Assembly (NCBI RefSeq): GCF_007752345.1
Contig: NZ_CP036299.1
Location: forward strand, 4,126,001-4,190,000
Length of the DNA stretch: 64,000 nucleotides
Direction of reading: 5' to 3'
DNA from: Planctopirus ephydatiae
GTDB lineage: Bacteria; Planctomycetota; Planctomycetia; Planctomycetales; Planctomycetaceae
The notes under the pieces are model-generated. The model worked only from the letters and a program-made list of their open reading frames with translations. It had not been told where the DNA came from and did no database searches. Within the stretch, counting starts at the first letter, position 1; every line of letters begins with the position of its first letter. Made by a program: the position numbers and the translations under genes. Below are positions 30,350 to 40,049 of this stretch, piece by piece.

Positions 30350-31531
30350 ATGCCGCTGCTGCAGCGATACATCCTGGTCGATTTACTGAAGGTGTTCGCC
30401 GTCAGTGCTGCGGGCTTTACGCTTTTGCTCGTCTTTGCCGGGGTTTATGTTGAGGCCAAGGAACATGGCCTGGGGCCTATGCAGATCCTGCAGATCCTCC
30501 CCTTTATCATTCCCACACTGCTTCCCTTCACGATTCCAACGGCACTGCTTCTGACGGTTTGCGTCGTTTACGGCCGACTATCGGGTGATCAGGAAATCAT
30601 CGCTGCGAAAGCGGCCGGCATTCATATCATCTCCGTCCTCTGGCCGGCATTTCTGCTGGGTGTGGTACTCAGTATCTTCACGCTCGTCATCACCGACCAG
30701 ATGATTCCGTGGTCGATGAAGCGTATCCAGCGAACCATCGCAATGGCTGTCGAAGACATTTTTTTCGATGTCCTCAAAGCCCAGAACCAGTTGAATCTAC
30801 GCGATCAAGGGCTCTCGATTACCGTCATGGATGTCCGCGACCGTACCCTTTACATGCCCACATTCCGGTACATGCGTGGCAATAAACCGGTCACTGTGCA
30901 GGCCAAAGAGGCCAGGCTCCGCTTTGATCTGGACCGTGATGTCGTCGTCATGGAATTCAAAGATGGTTACATCAGCCTTCCGGATGATGCCAATACGCGT
31001 GTTCGCTTCCGCTATGATGCACGCGAATTCCCCCTGCCAAATCGCAGTCAGAAGGCTAAATCCCGAGATATGACATCCCGGGAAATTCTGGCAGAAACGC
31101 GAGCGATGGCCACAGGCGATGCCACAGCCACCCGCCAACTGGCTATTGAGGCCGCTCTAATTCTGGCATCCGGCGATTTTGATCGTTTTGGGGAAAAAGA
31201 GTTTGCTGTCAGTCGCTATCAGGTCGACGAAGAACGCAACCGCAGCATGAAACTGACCACTGAACTTCACAACCGCATTTCCATGGCATTTGGCTGTTTT
31301 TTCTTCGTGCTGGTTGGTGCACCATTTGCCGTCTACATGGCCAAGAACCAGTTTCTGACCAGTTTTCTCTTCTGTTTTGTTCCGATCCTGGTCGTCTATT
31401 ACCCACTCTCCATGATGGCTCAAAATCTGAGCAAAGTCGGCAAGGTCGATCCCTCATGGGCGGTCTGGCTCCCCAATGGTGCTCTCACCTTGGGATTCCT
31501 CTACATCATTCGACAACTAGCCCGCAATTAA
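30350..31531 (+). CDS. LptF/LptG-type permease
   Basis: LptF and LptG are the inner-membrane halves of the LptB2FGC exporter that extracts lipopolysaccharide. The 393-residue product has the family layout: one helix and amphipathic start (LLQRYILVDLLKVFAVSAAGFTLLLVFAGVYVE), two helices with IIPTLLPFTIPTALLLTVCVVYGRLSGDQEIIAAKAAGI, a fourth-type segment (FLLGVVLSIFTLVITDQMIPW), a soluble beta-jellyroll region (about 130-280), and C-terminal helices (ISMAFGCFFFVLVGAPFAVYMAKN and beyond). Start 30350 is the ATG after an in-frame GTG. Its LptB and LptC partners are not in the window. A single F/G-like gene cannot be assigned to F or G by eye. Confidence 0.88.
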   Translation: MPLLQRYILVDLLKVFAVSAAGFTLLLVFAGVYVEAKEHGLGPMQILQILPFIIPTLLPFTIPTALLLTVCVVYGRLSGDQEIIAAKAAGIHIISVLWPAFLLGVVLSIFTLVITDQMIPWSMKRIQRTIAMAVEDIFFDVLKAQNQLNLRDQGLSITVMDVRDRTLYMPTFRYMRGNKPVTVQAKEARLRFDLDRDVVVMEFKDGYISLPDDANTRVRFRYDAREFPLPNRSQKAKSRDMTSREILAETRAMATGDATATRQLAIEAALILASGDFDRFGEKEFAVSRYQVDEERNRSMKLTTELHNRISMAFGCFFFVLVGAPFAVYMAKNQFLTSFLFCFVPILVVYYPLSMMAQNLSKVGKVDPSWAVWLPNGALTLGFLYIIRQLARN

Positions 31532-31598
31532 ACAGATCGGGCAGCCGCACGATGAGACCAGATTCCGGAATCTTTAGTCTCACCTGAGACGATCCTCA

Positions 31599-32720
31599 TC
31601 ACGATTTCCGCGGGACTGCCGTGCGAATCAGCCCTGGGGAAACATCCAGATCGAGTGGTGCCAATCGACCCTTTTCGACCAGTTCCCAACCCAGGCCTCC
31701 CATCGCTGCGTTATCAGTGCACAATTCCCGAGGAGCGACGTGCAGCCGGAACCCTCGCTTCTGTGCCACTTGCTCCAGCTTTTCCCTAAAAGCCTGATTC
31801 GCTGCCACACCACCACCAACACAGAGCGAGGAATATTTCGTCTTTTTCAAAGCCTGAACCGCTTTTGCAACCAGGACATCGACCACAGCCGCCTGAAAAC
31901 TCGCTGCCAGATCGGCTCGACGGGCATCATCCAATGGTGGGGGCTGAACCTTAGCTCCTTGAATTCCATGAGCGGCATAAAGCACGGCAGTCTTCAAACC
32001 ACTGAAGCTGAAATCGAGTCGATCTTCGTGAATGAAAGTCCGGGGAAAGGCAAAGGCATCCGCTCGGCCGGCTTTGGCGCACTTCTCGATCGCCGGACCA
32101 CCTGGAAACCCTAAATCGAGGACCTTGGCAACTTTATCGAAGGCTTCACCCGCAGCATCATCTGTCGTAGCCCCTAGAAGCTCAAAATCGACCGGCGAGG
32201 CACAGGCATAGAGGTTCGAGTGTCCGCCACTCACGACCATCCCCACACAGGGATAGATCGACTCCGCCTGACCCTTTTGCCCAGCGGCTTTACCCGATTG
32301 CGACCATAATGCCAACTGGCAGGCATAAATGTGTGCCTGCAGGTGATCAATCGAGACCAGCGGCACTCCCAGGCTCCATGCCAGGGTTTTTGCAGCCGTC
32401 AATCCAATGAGCAGCGAACCGACCAGCCCCGGTGTTGTCGCGACAGCAATCACTGTCAAATCCTCAAGACCAATCCCCGCCTGCCTGATCGCTTGATCGA
32501 TCACTGGCAGAATGTTCTGCACATGAGCCCGCGAGGCCATTTCGGGAACCACGCCACCAAAGCGAGTGTGCAATTCAAACTGGCTCGCCACCACATTCGA
32601 GAGCACCCGCCGCTGCCGATCAATCACTGCTGCGGCCGTTTCATCACAAGAAGATTCGATCGCCAGCAAAAAGCCATTTTCAGAAGATTCTGCAGCCACG
32701 GACGCTGCAGAATCTGACAT
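31599..32720 (-). CDS. tsaD: tRNA threonylcarbamoyladenosine transferase TsaD
   Basis: TsaD transfers the threonylcarbamoyl group to A37 of ANN-decoding tRNAs together with TsaB and TsaE. The product of 373 residues has the ASKHA fold: LAIESSCDETAAAVID at the N-terminus, GGVVPEMASRAHVQNILPVI, the metal histidines in SIDHLQAHIYA, MVVSGGHSNLY, the ATDDAAGEAFDKVAKVLDLGFPGGPAIEK segment, and SLCVGGGVAANQAFRE with the terminal CTDNAAMGG. A TTG seven codons upstream is an alternative start, but ATG 32720 gives the usual short leader. It converges on the permease. Confidence 0.95.
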   Translation of the reverse strand: MSDSAASVAAESSENGFLLAIESSCDETAAAVIDRQRRVLSNVVASQFELHTRFGGVVPEMASRAHVQNILPVIDQAIRQAGIGLEDLTVIAVATTPGLVGSLLIGLTAAKTLAWSLGVPLVSIDHLQAHIYACQLALWSQSGKAAGQKGQAESIYPCVGMVVSGGHSNLYACASPVDFELLGATTDDAAGEAFDKVAKVLDLGFPGGPAIEKCAKAGRADAFAFPRTFIHEDRLDFSFSGLKTAVLYAAHGIQGAKVQPPPLDDARRADLAASFQAAVVDVLVAKAVQALKKTKYSSLCVGGGVAANQAFREKLEQVAQKRGFRLHVAPRELCTDNAAMGGLGWELVEKGRLAPLDLDVSPGLIRTAVPRKS

Positions 32721-32790
32721 AACAACATCAGATTGAAGCAATTGGATTCCAGAACCTCGCGAGACTTTTAATCAGGAAAAGCTGCCGTCT

Positions 32791-34311
32791 CTAGCTGGCA
32801 GAATTCTCTTTCGAAGCAGAATCACCTTGAGGAGCAGCTCCAGCCGGGGAAGTTTCGGCCTTTGCTTTTTCCTTCCCATCCTCTGGCTTGGCTTCTGCAG
32901 CCGGTGAGATTTTGGACTTCAGATACTCGACAGCCTTCGCCAGCTGAGGATCATCAAACGTCGAAGCTCCGGCTTCTTTCCGCAGCACATCCCGCTGCCG
33001 ACGATACTCCAGATATTTCTGCATCTGCTCAGGTGTCATTTTCACTTCATAACCCTCGGTGGGTTTGACACCCCATTCATCGGTTTCCTTCGAATTGGGG
33101 AAGCGATGAATGTTCTTACCACTGGGACGATGATAGCTGGCTGTGGTCAGCTTGAGTGCACTCTTGCCACCATCGACATTGATGACATTCTGCACGCTCC
33201 CTTTCCCCCACGATCTCTCACCCACAATGATCGCTCGATCATGATCCTGCAGTGCAGCACTCAAAATCTCACTGGCCGAAGCACTGAAGCGGTTCACCAG
33301 CACAACCACAGGAAAATCGCGAAATGTCCCGAACTTCTTCGCCTTGAAGACCTGTTCCTCGGTATTGCGACCACGAGTGCTCACAATCACACCACTATCA
33401 AGAAACATGTCGGCAATTTCAGTGGCAGCCGTCAACAGCCCGCCCGGGTTGTATCGCAAATCAAGAATCAAACCCTTCATCCCCTGCTGATCAAGCTCTT
33501 TCAGAGTTGATTTGATTTCATCAGCACTGTTCCTGCCAAACTGAGAAAGCCGGACATAAGCCACTTTGTCGAGTCCATCGAGGTAGAAAGACCAGCTTCC
33601 ATCCTCGTTGTACTTATCGCCCAGTACTGAAGGCGTACGAATAATGGCCCGTTCGACGTCCAGTTCCACGGGTGTCGATTCTGTCTCGTGAAGCACACTC
33701 AGTTTCACGATCTCGCCCGGTTTGCCTTTCATCAGCACGATGGCTGATTCGAGTTCTTTACCATCCGCAAACTCAGCTGTCGGTTTTCCCGCGATGGAAA
33801 GAATTCGATCTCCGGCACGAATTCCCGCTTTGTAGGCCGGTGTCCCGGGAAGCGGTGTCATGACGACGAGCTGCCGCGTTTTGGGATCGAGTGAAACCTG
33901 AATACCGATCCCGCCAAACTCCTGCTCCACCTGCTGCGTGAACTCTGCCAGACCCGATGAGTCGATGTACGATGAGTACGGATCCAGATCGGCCAGCATC
34001 CCTCTCAAGGCCGATTCCAGCAGTTGCTTGCGATCCACAGGTTTCACGTAGTTGCGCTCGACCTGTTCAAACGAATCGACAAACAGTTTCATCAACTCGT
34101 AATATTCTTTCTCCCGCGCATCCGGAGGTGTGGCCTTTTCTTCGTCTGCCACCACCAGCGATCTCGGTGCCATCGCCATTAAGACGGCGCCGCAGAACAA
34201 AGCCAGCCAAACCTCACGAGACCAGCAGCCCGGTAACCACCAACGGGCACAGCCCGTGTTGGAAAGTGATCCCGCATTCGGCGGTAGAAACTGCATCCGA
34301 GCTGAAAACAT
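32791..34311 (-). CDS. S41-family C-terminal processing protease (CtpA-like)
   Basis: Carboxyl-terminal processing peptidases cleave envelope proteins with a Ser-Lys dyad. The 506-residue product has a hydrophobic N-terminal export segment (REVWLALFCGAVLMAMAPRSLVVA) and a helical lead-in (FVDSFEQVERNYVKPVDRKQLLESALRGML). A PDZ domain follows (about 125-215: GIGIQVSLDPKTRQLVVMTPLPGTPAYKAGIRAGDRILSIAGK). The S41 core has LILDLRYNPGGLL, NRFSASASEILSAALQDHDRAIIVGERSWGKGSVQ (nucleophile serine and general-base lysine) and ALKLTTASYHRPSGKNIH. The C-terminal 60 residues are Ala/Glu/Lys-rich. ATG 34311 has AGGA at five bases. Confidence 0.93.
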   Translation of the reverse strand: MFSARMQFLPPNAGSLSNTGCARWWLPGCWSREVWLALFCGAVLMAMAPRSLVVADEEKATPPDAREKEYYELMKLFVDSFEQVERNYVKPVDRKQLLESALRGMLADLDPYSSYIDSSGLAEFTQQVEQEFGGIGIQVSLDPKTRQLVVMTPLPGTPAYKAGIRAGDRILSIAGKPTAEFADGKELESAIVLMKGKPGEIVKLSVLHETESTPVELDVERAIIRTPSVLGDKYNEDGSWSFYLDGLDKVAYVRLSQFGRNSADEIKSTLKELDQQGMKGLILDLRYNPGGLLTAATEIADMFLDSGVIVSTRGRNTEEQVFKAKKFGTFRDFPVVVLVNRFSASASEILSAALQDHDRAIIVGERSWGKGSVQNVINVDGGKSALKLTTASYHRPSGKNIHRFPNSKETDEWGVKPTEGYEVKMTPEQMQKYLEYRRQRDVLRKEAGASTFDDPQLAKAVEYLKSKISPAAEAKPEDGKEKAKAETSPAGAAPQGDSASKENSAS

Positions 34312-35324
34312 AAGGTTCCTCCTGTGTGACAGGCTTAACAGTTTTTTTAGTGCCTTGCTGACTCTGTTTCTGAGTGGCTGAAGGTGATCAGGTGGCCTGT
34401 AAACACCTGACTGTACCGGCTACCCCATTCCAAACGGGCAAATTCCCGACGGACACGGCCGTCAGGCACTTAGGCACATTCGTCATAGTTTCAAGTGTTA
34501 CGATAGCTTAGTCATTTCCCACAATGGTCGCTACAAACCTTTTCTTCAGAAATGTCTGAGTGAGAATCAATGCCATTGTGAATTAGCCCCTGCACCGACG
34601 ATCCCGGCCAACTGACCTGCCATCAGCAAACAGGGTTCAACAGGATCGGGTCAGCCGCATTGGGAGTCATTCAAACTTCCAAAAATTACTCTCAACAACA
34701 ATCGCCGTAAACACCTCAAACCGTCCATTCACTTGATATCAACACTGGCACTTCTATAAACCTTTCGATATTTCACGCCCGTCACATCATCGCTCCAGAT
34801 AGCACAATTGGAGTGACCAAACTTGATCACAGTCGATCACTCAGGTCTACACCTCATGGACTCGAAATTTCCGTAACTTACTCCCCGGCAAAGCACAATT
34901 CTCCCTCAAAGACAGCCTACCTACTGAACAGAAAGCCGATAACAACCAACGTTTACTCGTTTGAAACCTCAGGTTTTCATGTCGTATGGTTGAAATCCGT
35001 TAAGTTATGGCTAGGCTCTCAAACATACACCGTTGTTTTGATCTTTTTATCCATCCCCCTGACCCGCTGCGAAAAACTGAGGCAAATACGAAAACGTGTG
35101 AGTCGTTGTTACTGATGGGAGAGTCATCTCCTCGACCATCGATGTAACCGTCTTAACCTGGGCAGAGTGAGTGCACTCCAACTCAGCCCTTGAAAAACGG
35201 ACTACGAAAACTGCCAACACGACAGATCGAACAATCGCGACAGAGACATGAACGGAGACTGTCACTGGTGTGTTATTCGGTCAGGTATGCAGGCACCTGA
35301 ACTCACGAAAGTCTGGCTGATCTT
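34312..35324. other. Gene-less stretch of about 1 kb
   Basis: I find no coding frame with protein-like composition on either strand. A seven-base stem TCAGGTG/CACCTGA sits at about 34389-34411 near the S41 start. The remainder is AT-richer with scattered short direct words. It must hold the promoters of the divergent S41 and coiled-coil genes; a small RNA is possible but not supported. Confidence 0.4.
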
Positions 35325-35747
35325 ATGGTTGAACCATCCGCAGAGCTCACCGTAGCAGAACTTGAACGCATGCTGACGAAACGTCGCCAGGAGTTGACCT
35401 CGCTGATCGGTCAGCGGGATAAGCTTCAAAAAGAACTCGACGTCATTTCGCGAAGGATTGCTGAGTTGCAAGGGGGTTCCGATTTCACCCCGAGTCGCTC
35501 ACCAGCTTACAACAGCGGTCGCGGTCGGAATCCTGTCTCGCTCAGACACACTGTGATTTCCATTCTGACACAACATCCACCAGGGTATGCGCTCTCAGAC
35601 CTGAGTGACAAGATCATTGAAACAGGCTACAAAACTTCCAGTAAAAACTTCCGGAACGTTCTGTACCAGTGCCTGTACAACACCCCACAGATCTATCACG
35701 ACTCCAAAACCGGGACCTATCGAATCAATCCCAAGTCAGATACGTAA
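35325..35747 (+). CDS. Coiled-coil protein with a winged-helix-like C-terminal domain
   Basis: The 140-residue product has an N-terminal coiled coil (about 8-50: LTVAELERMLTKRRQELTSLIGQRDKLQKELDVISRRIAELQ), a short Ser/Gly linker, and a compact C-terminal domain (about 72-136: SLRHTVISILTQHPPGYALSDLSDKIIETGYKTSSKNFRNVLYQCLYNTPQIYHDSKTGTYRI). Its helix-helix-helix-beta hairpin pattern resembles winged-helix DNA-binding modules (HARE/HTH-like). I do not know the family. A DNA-binding dimer is inferred. The gene is isolated, with the 1-kb gap upstream and the ABC ATPase gene convergent downstream. Confidence 0.7.
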   Translation: MVEPSAELTVAELERMLTKRRQELTSLIGQRDKLQKELDVISRRIAELQGGSDFTPSRSPAYNSGRGRNPVSLRHTVISILTQHPPGYALSDLSDKIIETGYKTSSKNFRNVLYQCLYNTPQIYHDSKTGTYRINPKSDT

Positions 35748-35843
35748 CAGTGAAATTTGTGTCAGTCAGTTCGTTGATTCGACGGAGCCATTCAACTCAC
35801 CACTCGCGTCGAGACATCTCAACGGTCGTTAAAGCCCGAGGCA

Positions 35844-36611
35844 TCAGGCGGCTCCCGCCAGAGCCTCGACACGACCTGCAGTCAGCCGCACAGTTCGGGT
35901 CGCTTCTCGAGCCAACTGGGCGTCGTGGGTCACCATCACAATGGAAAGCTGTTCTTCGGTATTAAGCCGTTTGAGCAGATCCATAATTTCGCGACCAGTC
36001 TTTTCGTCCAGATTGCCCGTCGGTTCATCAGCCAGCAAAATCTGAGGTTGCGAAACGAGTGCCCGGGCAATCGCTGCCCGCTGCATTTCACCGCCGGAAA
36101 GCTCCGAAGGCTTATGCGTCAATCGATGCGATAAGCCCACACGGTCAATCAGCTGCTTGGCCCGGTCAATATGCGATCGACAGTTCTTCCAATACGACCA
36201 GATCGAATGCCGGATCATCAGTGGCAGAACCACATTCTCAACCAGCGTCAGTTCAGGCATCAGATGATAGAACTGAAACACAAAGCCAAAGACGCGATTA
36301 CGAATCTGATCACGGGTGCGGGCTGGCAGATCATCAATCCGCTGTCCATCAAGGAGTACTTCACCCAGATCAGGGGCATCCAGTAACCCCATCAAATGCA
36401 GCAGCGTGCTTTTCCCTGAGCCCGATTGACCCACGATCGATAGAAACTCTCCACGATCAATCGAGATATCGACCCCACGAAGTACAGGAACCTGATGATC
36501 TCCCTTGCGGTAAGCCTTATCGATCCCCGTGGCGACAAGCTGTGCATGAGGTGGCATGGCTGAACTGAGCAAGATTGTCTCGCAAGATTCGTCGACAACA
36601 GGATCGGACAT
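35844..36611 (-). CDS. lolD: LolD-like ABC transporter ATP-binding protein
   Basis: The ATPase subunit pairs with FtsX-type permeases to release lipoproteins from the inner membrane (LolCDE) or to act in MacB-like efflux. The 255-residue product has KAYRKGDHQVPVLRGVDISIDRGEF, Walker A GQSGSGKST, HLMGLLDAPDLGEVLLDGQRI, the Q-loop segment FGFVFQFYHLMPELTLVENV, signature LSGGEMQRAAIARAL and Walker B ILLADEPTGNLD. An in-frame TTG 22 codons upstream is rejected in favour of ATG 36611. The permease gene lies 70 bases upstream on the same strand, so the pair is likely an operon. The symbol is by family resemblance. Confidence 0.88.
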   Translation of the reverse strand: MSDPVVDESCETILLSSAMPPHAQLVATGIDKAYRKGDHQVPVLRGVDISIDRGEFLSIVGQSGSGKSTLLHLMGLLDAPDLGEVLLDGQRIDDLPARTRDQIRNRVFGFVFQFYHLMPELTLVENVVLPLMIRHSIWSYWKNCRSHIDRAKQLIDRVGLSHRLTHKPSELSGGEMQRAAIARALVSQPQILLADEPTGNLDEKTGREIMDLLKRLNTEEQLSIVMVTHDAQLAREATRTVRLTAGRVEALAGAA

Positions 36612-36681
36612 CAGGCCGCCCTCACGACTAAGGTCGAAATGAACTTTGTTGGCTTGTTTGAACACAGGAAACCACAATCAA

Positions 36682-38232
36682 CTATTCAGAACGAAGTGCC
36701 TGGACGGGTTGCAACCGGGCAGCTCTGCGGGCCGGCAGAATACTGGCCAGCACTGCGATCCCCATCGCACCCAGTGCGACAGAAACGACCATCCAGGGAT
36801 CAATGTATGTCGGTATCTCAGGAAAATAGTAAATCCGTTCATCGAAGACTTTGCGGCCCGTGATATAGGTAATCACCAGTTCAATCTGGTTGATATACCT
36901 CACAAACAACAGCCCGCAGGCCACACCGCCACCACTCCCCACAACTCCTAAAGAAAGTCCGTAGAGCAGAAAAATCGACATCACACCCGTTGAACTCGCA
37001 CCCAGTGCTTTCAACACTCCAATATCGCGTGTCTTCTCCACGACAATCATGAAAAAGATGGCCAGAATCCCGAAGCCAGCGACAGTAATGATCAGAAACA
37101 GGAGCACATTCAGGATGGATGACTCGACATCCACCGCAGCCAGCAGAGGCCCCTGCTTCTGTTCCCAGGTACGAATCGTATACAGCCCCGGCGGAAACGC
37201 GGCCCGCAACTTATCAACCACTTCACCCGCAGATCGGAAATCCTTGAGCTTTAACTGAATCGAAGTAATCGCCCTTTCGCCCGTCGTGGGATGCACCATC
37301 CCGCGAACCTGCTGCAGGTACTCGAGATTGCAAAAGACCAGTGAAGAGTCGTATTCACTCATTCCACTCTTGAACGTATCGACGACCGTCGCATTGAAAT
37401 AGACAGGCTGTGGTGTCCCGGCTGTGACCGTACTGATTTTGACATCATCACCAGTGCGTACCATCCACTGGGTACGAATTTTCCCCGTCTCAGCATCTTC
37501 AAATGGAAAGCTGATAAGTCCAGCTCCAATGTAGAGCTTGCCGGGGAGTGGTTCTGTCGGATCAACAGGCGCCGGTGGTACCGCGGCACCATTGGCCTGG
37601 GCTTCCATGGCAAACGGATCGACCACACTGTCATCGACAGCAGGCTTGCGATCCTCAGGTACAGCAGCACCTCGCTGACGCTGATCGTGCAGTCTCTGCT
37701 CGCGAAAGAAGGCTTCCTGAGCGGCTCGATCCCTGCGGTAGTTTCGTGCCGAGCTTGTTAAAGACCAGCCCGGCGGCTCATTCGCCTGCCGCTCCGCTTC
37801 ACGAACAACCTCATCGCCCTCTTTTTCCTGACGATAACTTTGCAGGTAATCGACCAGTGGCCCGACTTCGGCTTTACTTTGAGGATCAATTCCAATCAAC
37901 GTCACGGGCCGGGTGATCCACTGGCCGGCATATTCGAAGCTGATCATCCCGTAGATTTCGACAGTCGTCGTCATGCCGGCGATATGCTCACCGACGACTT
38001 TCTTCACGAGTGCCGCATGCGCATCAGGATTTTTCTCGCCATCGTAGCCATTGGTTTCAATGACCACATCGGAGAGCAATCCCTTAATTCGATCACGCAT
38101 CTCACTCGAAAAACCCGCCATCACACTGTTGACGACAATCATGGTCGCCACACCCAGCATGACGCTGATGATACTGGCGAGCGCAATGTATCTGGTTCGA
38201 AGATACTTCTGACACAAGAGCAGTTTATACAT
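36682..38232 (-). CDS. FtsX-type ABC permease (LolC/LolE-like)
   Basis: The 516-residue product has the FtsX/MacB plan: first helix (RYIALASIISVMLGVATMIVVNSVMAGFS), a large periplasmic domain (about 50-345), and three C-terminal helices (ILNVLLFLIITVAGFGILAIFFMIVV, TGVMSIFLLYGLSLGVVGSGGGVACGLL, and IDPWMVVSVALGAMGIAVLASILPARRAARLQPVQALR). The final ARRAARLQPVQALR loop is the family hallmark. The periplasmic domain is longer than in LolC and has a charged insertion (about residues 135-215). Only one permease gene is present, so the complex may be homodimeric. Start 38232 is the ATG; the frame extends to a TTG at 38247. The ATPase gene follows. Confidence 0.88.
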   Translation of the reverse strand: MYKLLLCQKYLRTRYIALASIISVMLGVATMIVVNSVMAGFSSEMRDRIKGLLSDVVIETNGYDGEKNPDAHAALVKKVVGEHIAGMTTTVEIYGMISFEYAGQWITRPVTLIGIDPQSKAEVGPLVDYLQSYRQEKEGDEVVREAERQANEPPGWSLTSSARNYRRDRAAQEAFFREQRLHDQRQRGAAVPEDRKPAVDDSVVDPFAMEAQANGAAVPPAPVDPTEPLPGKLYIGAGLISFPFEDAETGKIRTQWMVRTGDDVKISTVTAGTPQPVYFNATVVDTFKSGMSEYDSSLVFCNLEYLQQVRGMVHPTTGERAITSIQLKLKDFRSAGEVVDKLRAAFPPGLYTIRTWEQKQGPLLAAVDVESSILNVLLFLIITVAGFGILAIFFMIVVEKTRDIGVLKALGASSTGVMSIFLLYGLSLGVVGSGGGVACGLLFVRYINQIELVITYITGRKVFDERIYYFPEIPTYIDPWMVVSVALGAMGIAVLASILPARRAARLQPVQALRSE

Positions 38233-38614
38233 GTCGCTTCTCGCCAATCCTTTGGCCGAACTGCCTTAGTAAATTCCGAAATTCTCCGTCAGTTCAGGAT
38301 TGAACGATGCCTTGATCAGCATCTCAAAGCCCAACATCAACACGAGGAAGCCGGAATTCCGACATAGCGGTTCCACCGCTTTTCGGAGCCCATCGATGCC
38401 GACTCTAAGACTTTCGGCAGAAACTGCCAAGACCAACACCAGACTTCCACATCCCGCTATCTCTCCCATCCCCTCAACCAACGATAAAGTGGGACGAATA
38501 AGCTAAACGGGAAGACTATGCCGGGCGTAACTTTGCCATCGTGAAAGTTATTTGCCCAGATCCCTGTCGCGAACAACCTGATCCCAATCAGCGAGGCGAA
38601 CCTCGCTCCGTGCG
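38233..38614. other. Divergent intergenic region
   Basis: Lies between the permease gene and the plus-strand AAA ATPase gene; no repeat or hairpin of note was seen. It presumably contains both promoters. Confidence 0.45.
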
Positions 38615-39913
38615 ATGTGTCCAACACCGGCAATGAAAAACACAACCTCAACGATTCGACCAGCCATGATCCGAAAAGCCGCAGCCGAGGAAACTCTGGA
38701 ACTGCCAGTCTCCTTGCGCTCAGACACCACCGAAGAATTCGCGACCGAATCGACCACTCCCCACACGGCGAGCAAGCCTCGTGCTGAGCTTGATCGCCTG
38801 GCGAATCGTGATCTGGCGAAAGTCCTTGAACTTGGCCAAAAAACCTTTGGTGAGCCCGTGATCCCCTTCACTCTCGATTGGGTGGGTGAATTTCTCCTTG
38901 GCCAGAATTCCCGTGGCCCGATCGCTCGCGGACTTCCTTCTCAACCGCCCGTACGCTACATCGATGCCGAATCGCATCGTCAGGGCATGGTTTTTGGCAT
39001 GTGCGAATACCAGATCACGCTCCGCACAGGGGATTGCCGCGTGATCAATCTCATCCAGCAAACCTCTCAAAAATGCCCGTCATTCACGAGAGATGTCTGG
39101 CTGGTGGCCGAGCGGCAATTCCTGGCGCTGTACTACAAACTCAGACGCCTGGAAAAAGCCCGCTCACAAGTTGTGGCACCACTGATGCAGGATTCGCTTC
39201 GCGAGCGACTCTGGAAAAACACGATTGGCGTCCTGACACGCAATGCGGCATCCATGAAAGCCCTGGGTGTCGCCATTCGTCGCGGCATGCTCCTGCGCGG
39301 AGAACCAGGGAATGGCAAAACAATGGCTGCCCGCTGGCTCAAATACGAAGCCGAGAAACGCAGATTAGCCTGGAAATCAATTTCCATTGCTCATTTCCGA
39401 GCCGCGCAACATCGCTGTGAGATAGGAGAACTTCTTTCGTTGGGTTCCCCCGGGATCATTTTCTTCGATGATTTCGACGAACTCATCCGCCGGCGCGAGG
39501 AGAACCACAATTCGACTGACATTTGCACACTGCTCAACGAACTCGATGGCATTGACCGCCGATATGGTACGGTCTTTCTCTTCGCCAGTAATTTGCAGTG
39601 GAACGAAATCGACCATGCATTGCGCCGCCCAGGCCGCATTGACCTGATGATTGAGTTCACCAAGCCGAATGTCGAACTGCGTCGCCAGTTGATGGAAATC
39701 CACTGGTCGGAAATCCTCCGTCGGCAGATTGATATCCCCCTCGCTGTCAGTCAGACCGAAGGGATGAGTTTCGCCGAATTGGAAGAACTCAAAACGTTAT
39801 TGGCCATGCAGCATTTCGATGAAGAGGAGATCGACTGGAATCGTGCCCTGGCCGAATTCCAATCCCGTCGCACAGAAACCGCGAAAAAGCCGATTGGTTT
39901 TGGAGCGATATAA
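38615..39913 (+). CDS. AAA-family ATPase
   Basis: The 432-residue product has an N-terminal region of unknown fold (about 1-195), then a classical AAA module: Walker A GEPGNGKT in GMLLRGEPGNGKTMAARWLKYEA, Walker B IIFFDDFDEL, sensor 1 region TVFLFASNLQWNEI, arginine-finger region ALRRPGRIDLMIEF, and a C-terminal helical lid (MEIHWSEILRRQIDIPLAVSQTEGMSFAELEELKTLL). This layout matches the FtsH/spastin-like AAA fold without a protease. The substrate is unknown. It is flanked by divergent and convergent neighbours, so it appears monocistronic. The ATG is followed by six codons and a second in-frame ATG at 38633. Confidence 0.85.
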   Translation: MCPTPAMKNTTSTIRPAMIRKAAAEETLELPVSLRSDTTEEFATESTTPHTASKPRAELDRLANRDLAKVLELGQKTFGEPVIPFTLDWVGEFLLGQNSRGPIARGLPSQPPVRYIDAESHRQGMVFGMCEYQITLRTGDCRVINLIQQTSQKCPSFTRDVWLVAERQFLALYYKLRRLEKARSQVVAPLMQDSLRERLWKNTIGVLTRNAASMKALGVAIRRGMLLRGEPGNGKTMAARWLKYEAEKRRLAWKSISIAHFRAAQHRCEIGELLSLGSPGIIFFDDFDELIRRREENHNSTDICTLLNELDGIDRRYGTVFLFASNLQWNEIDHALRRPGRIDLMIEFTKPNVELRRQLMEIHWSEILRRQIDIPLAVSQTEGMSFAELEELKTLLAMQHFDEEEIDWNRALAEFQSRRTETAKKPIGFGAI

Positions 39914-40049
39914 ACCTGTTGTCGCGACCTGAAAATCTCGACGGAGCTGAACTCAACTTTGTTGATAGGTCGCGTCAATAAATGTCTCAATCACGCCCGC
40001 AGCGTGTGTCGGAATGCACCCCGGCACACGCTGCCTTTCAGCCATTAAT

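Noticed and set aside
34740-34765. Sigma-54-like promoter at TGGCAC
   Set aside because: The second conserved element (TTGCA) is missing at the required spacing.
34813-35115. 100-codon open frame in the gene-less stretch
   Set aside because: Composition is not protein-like, no start signal, and the reverse strand carries a similar spurious frame.
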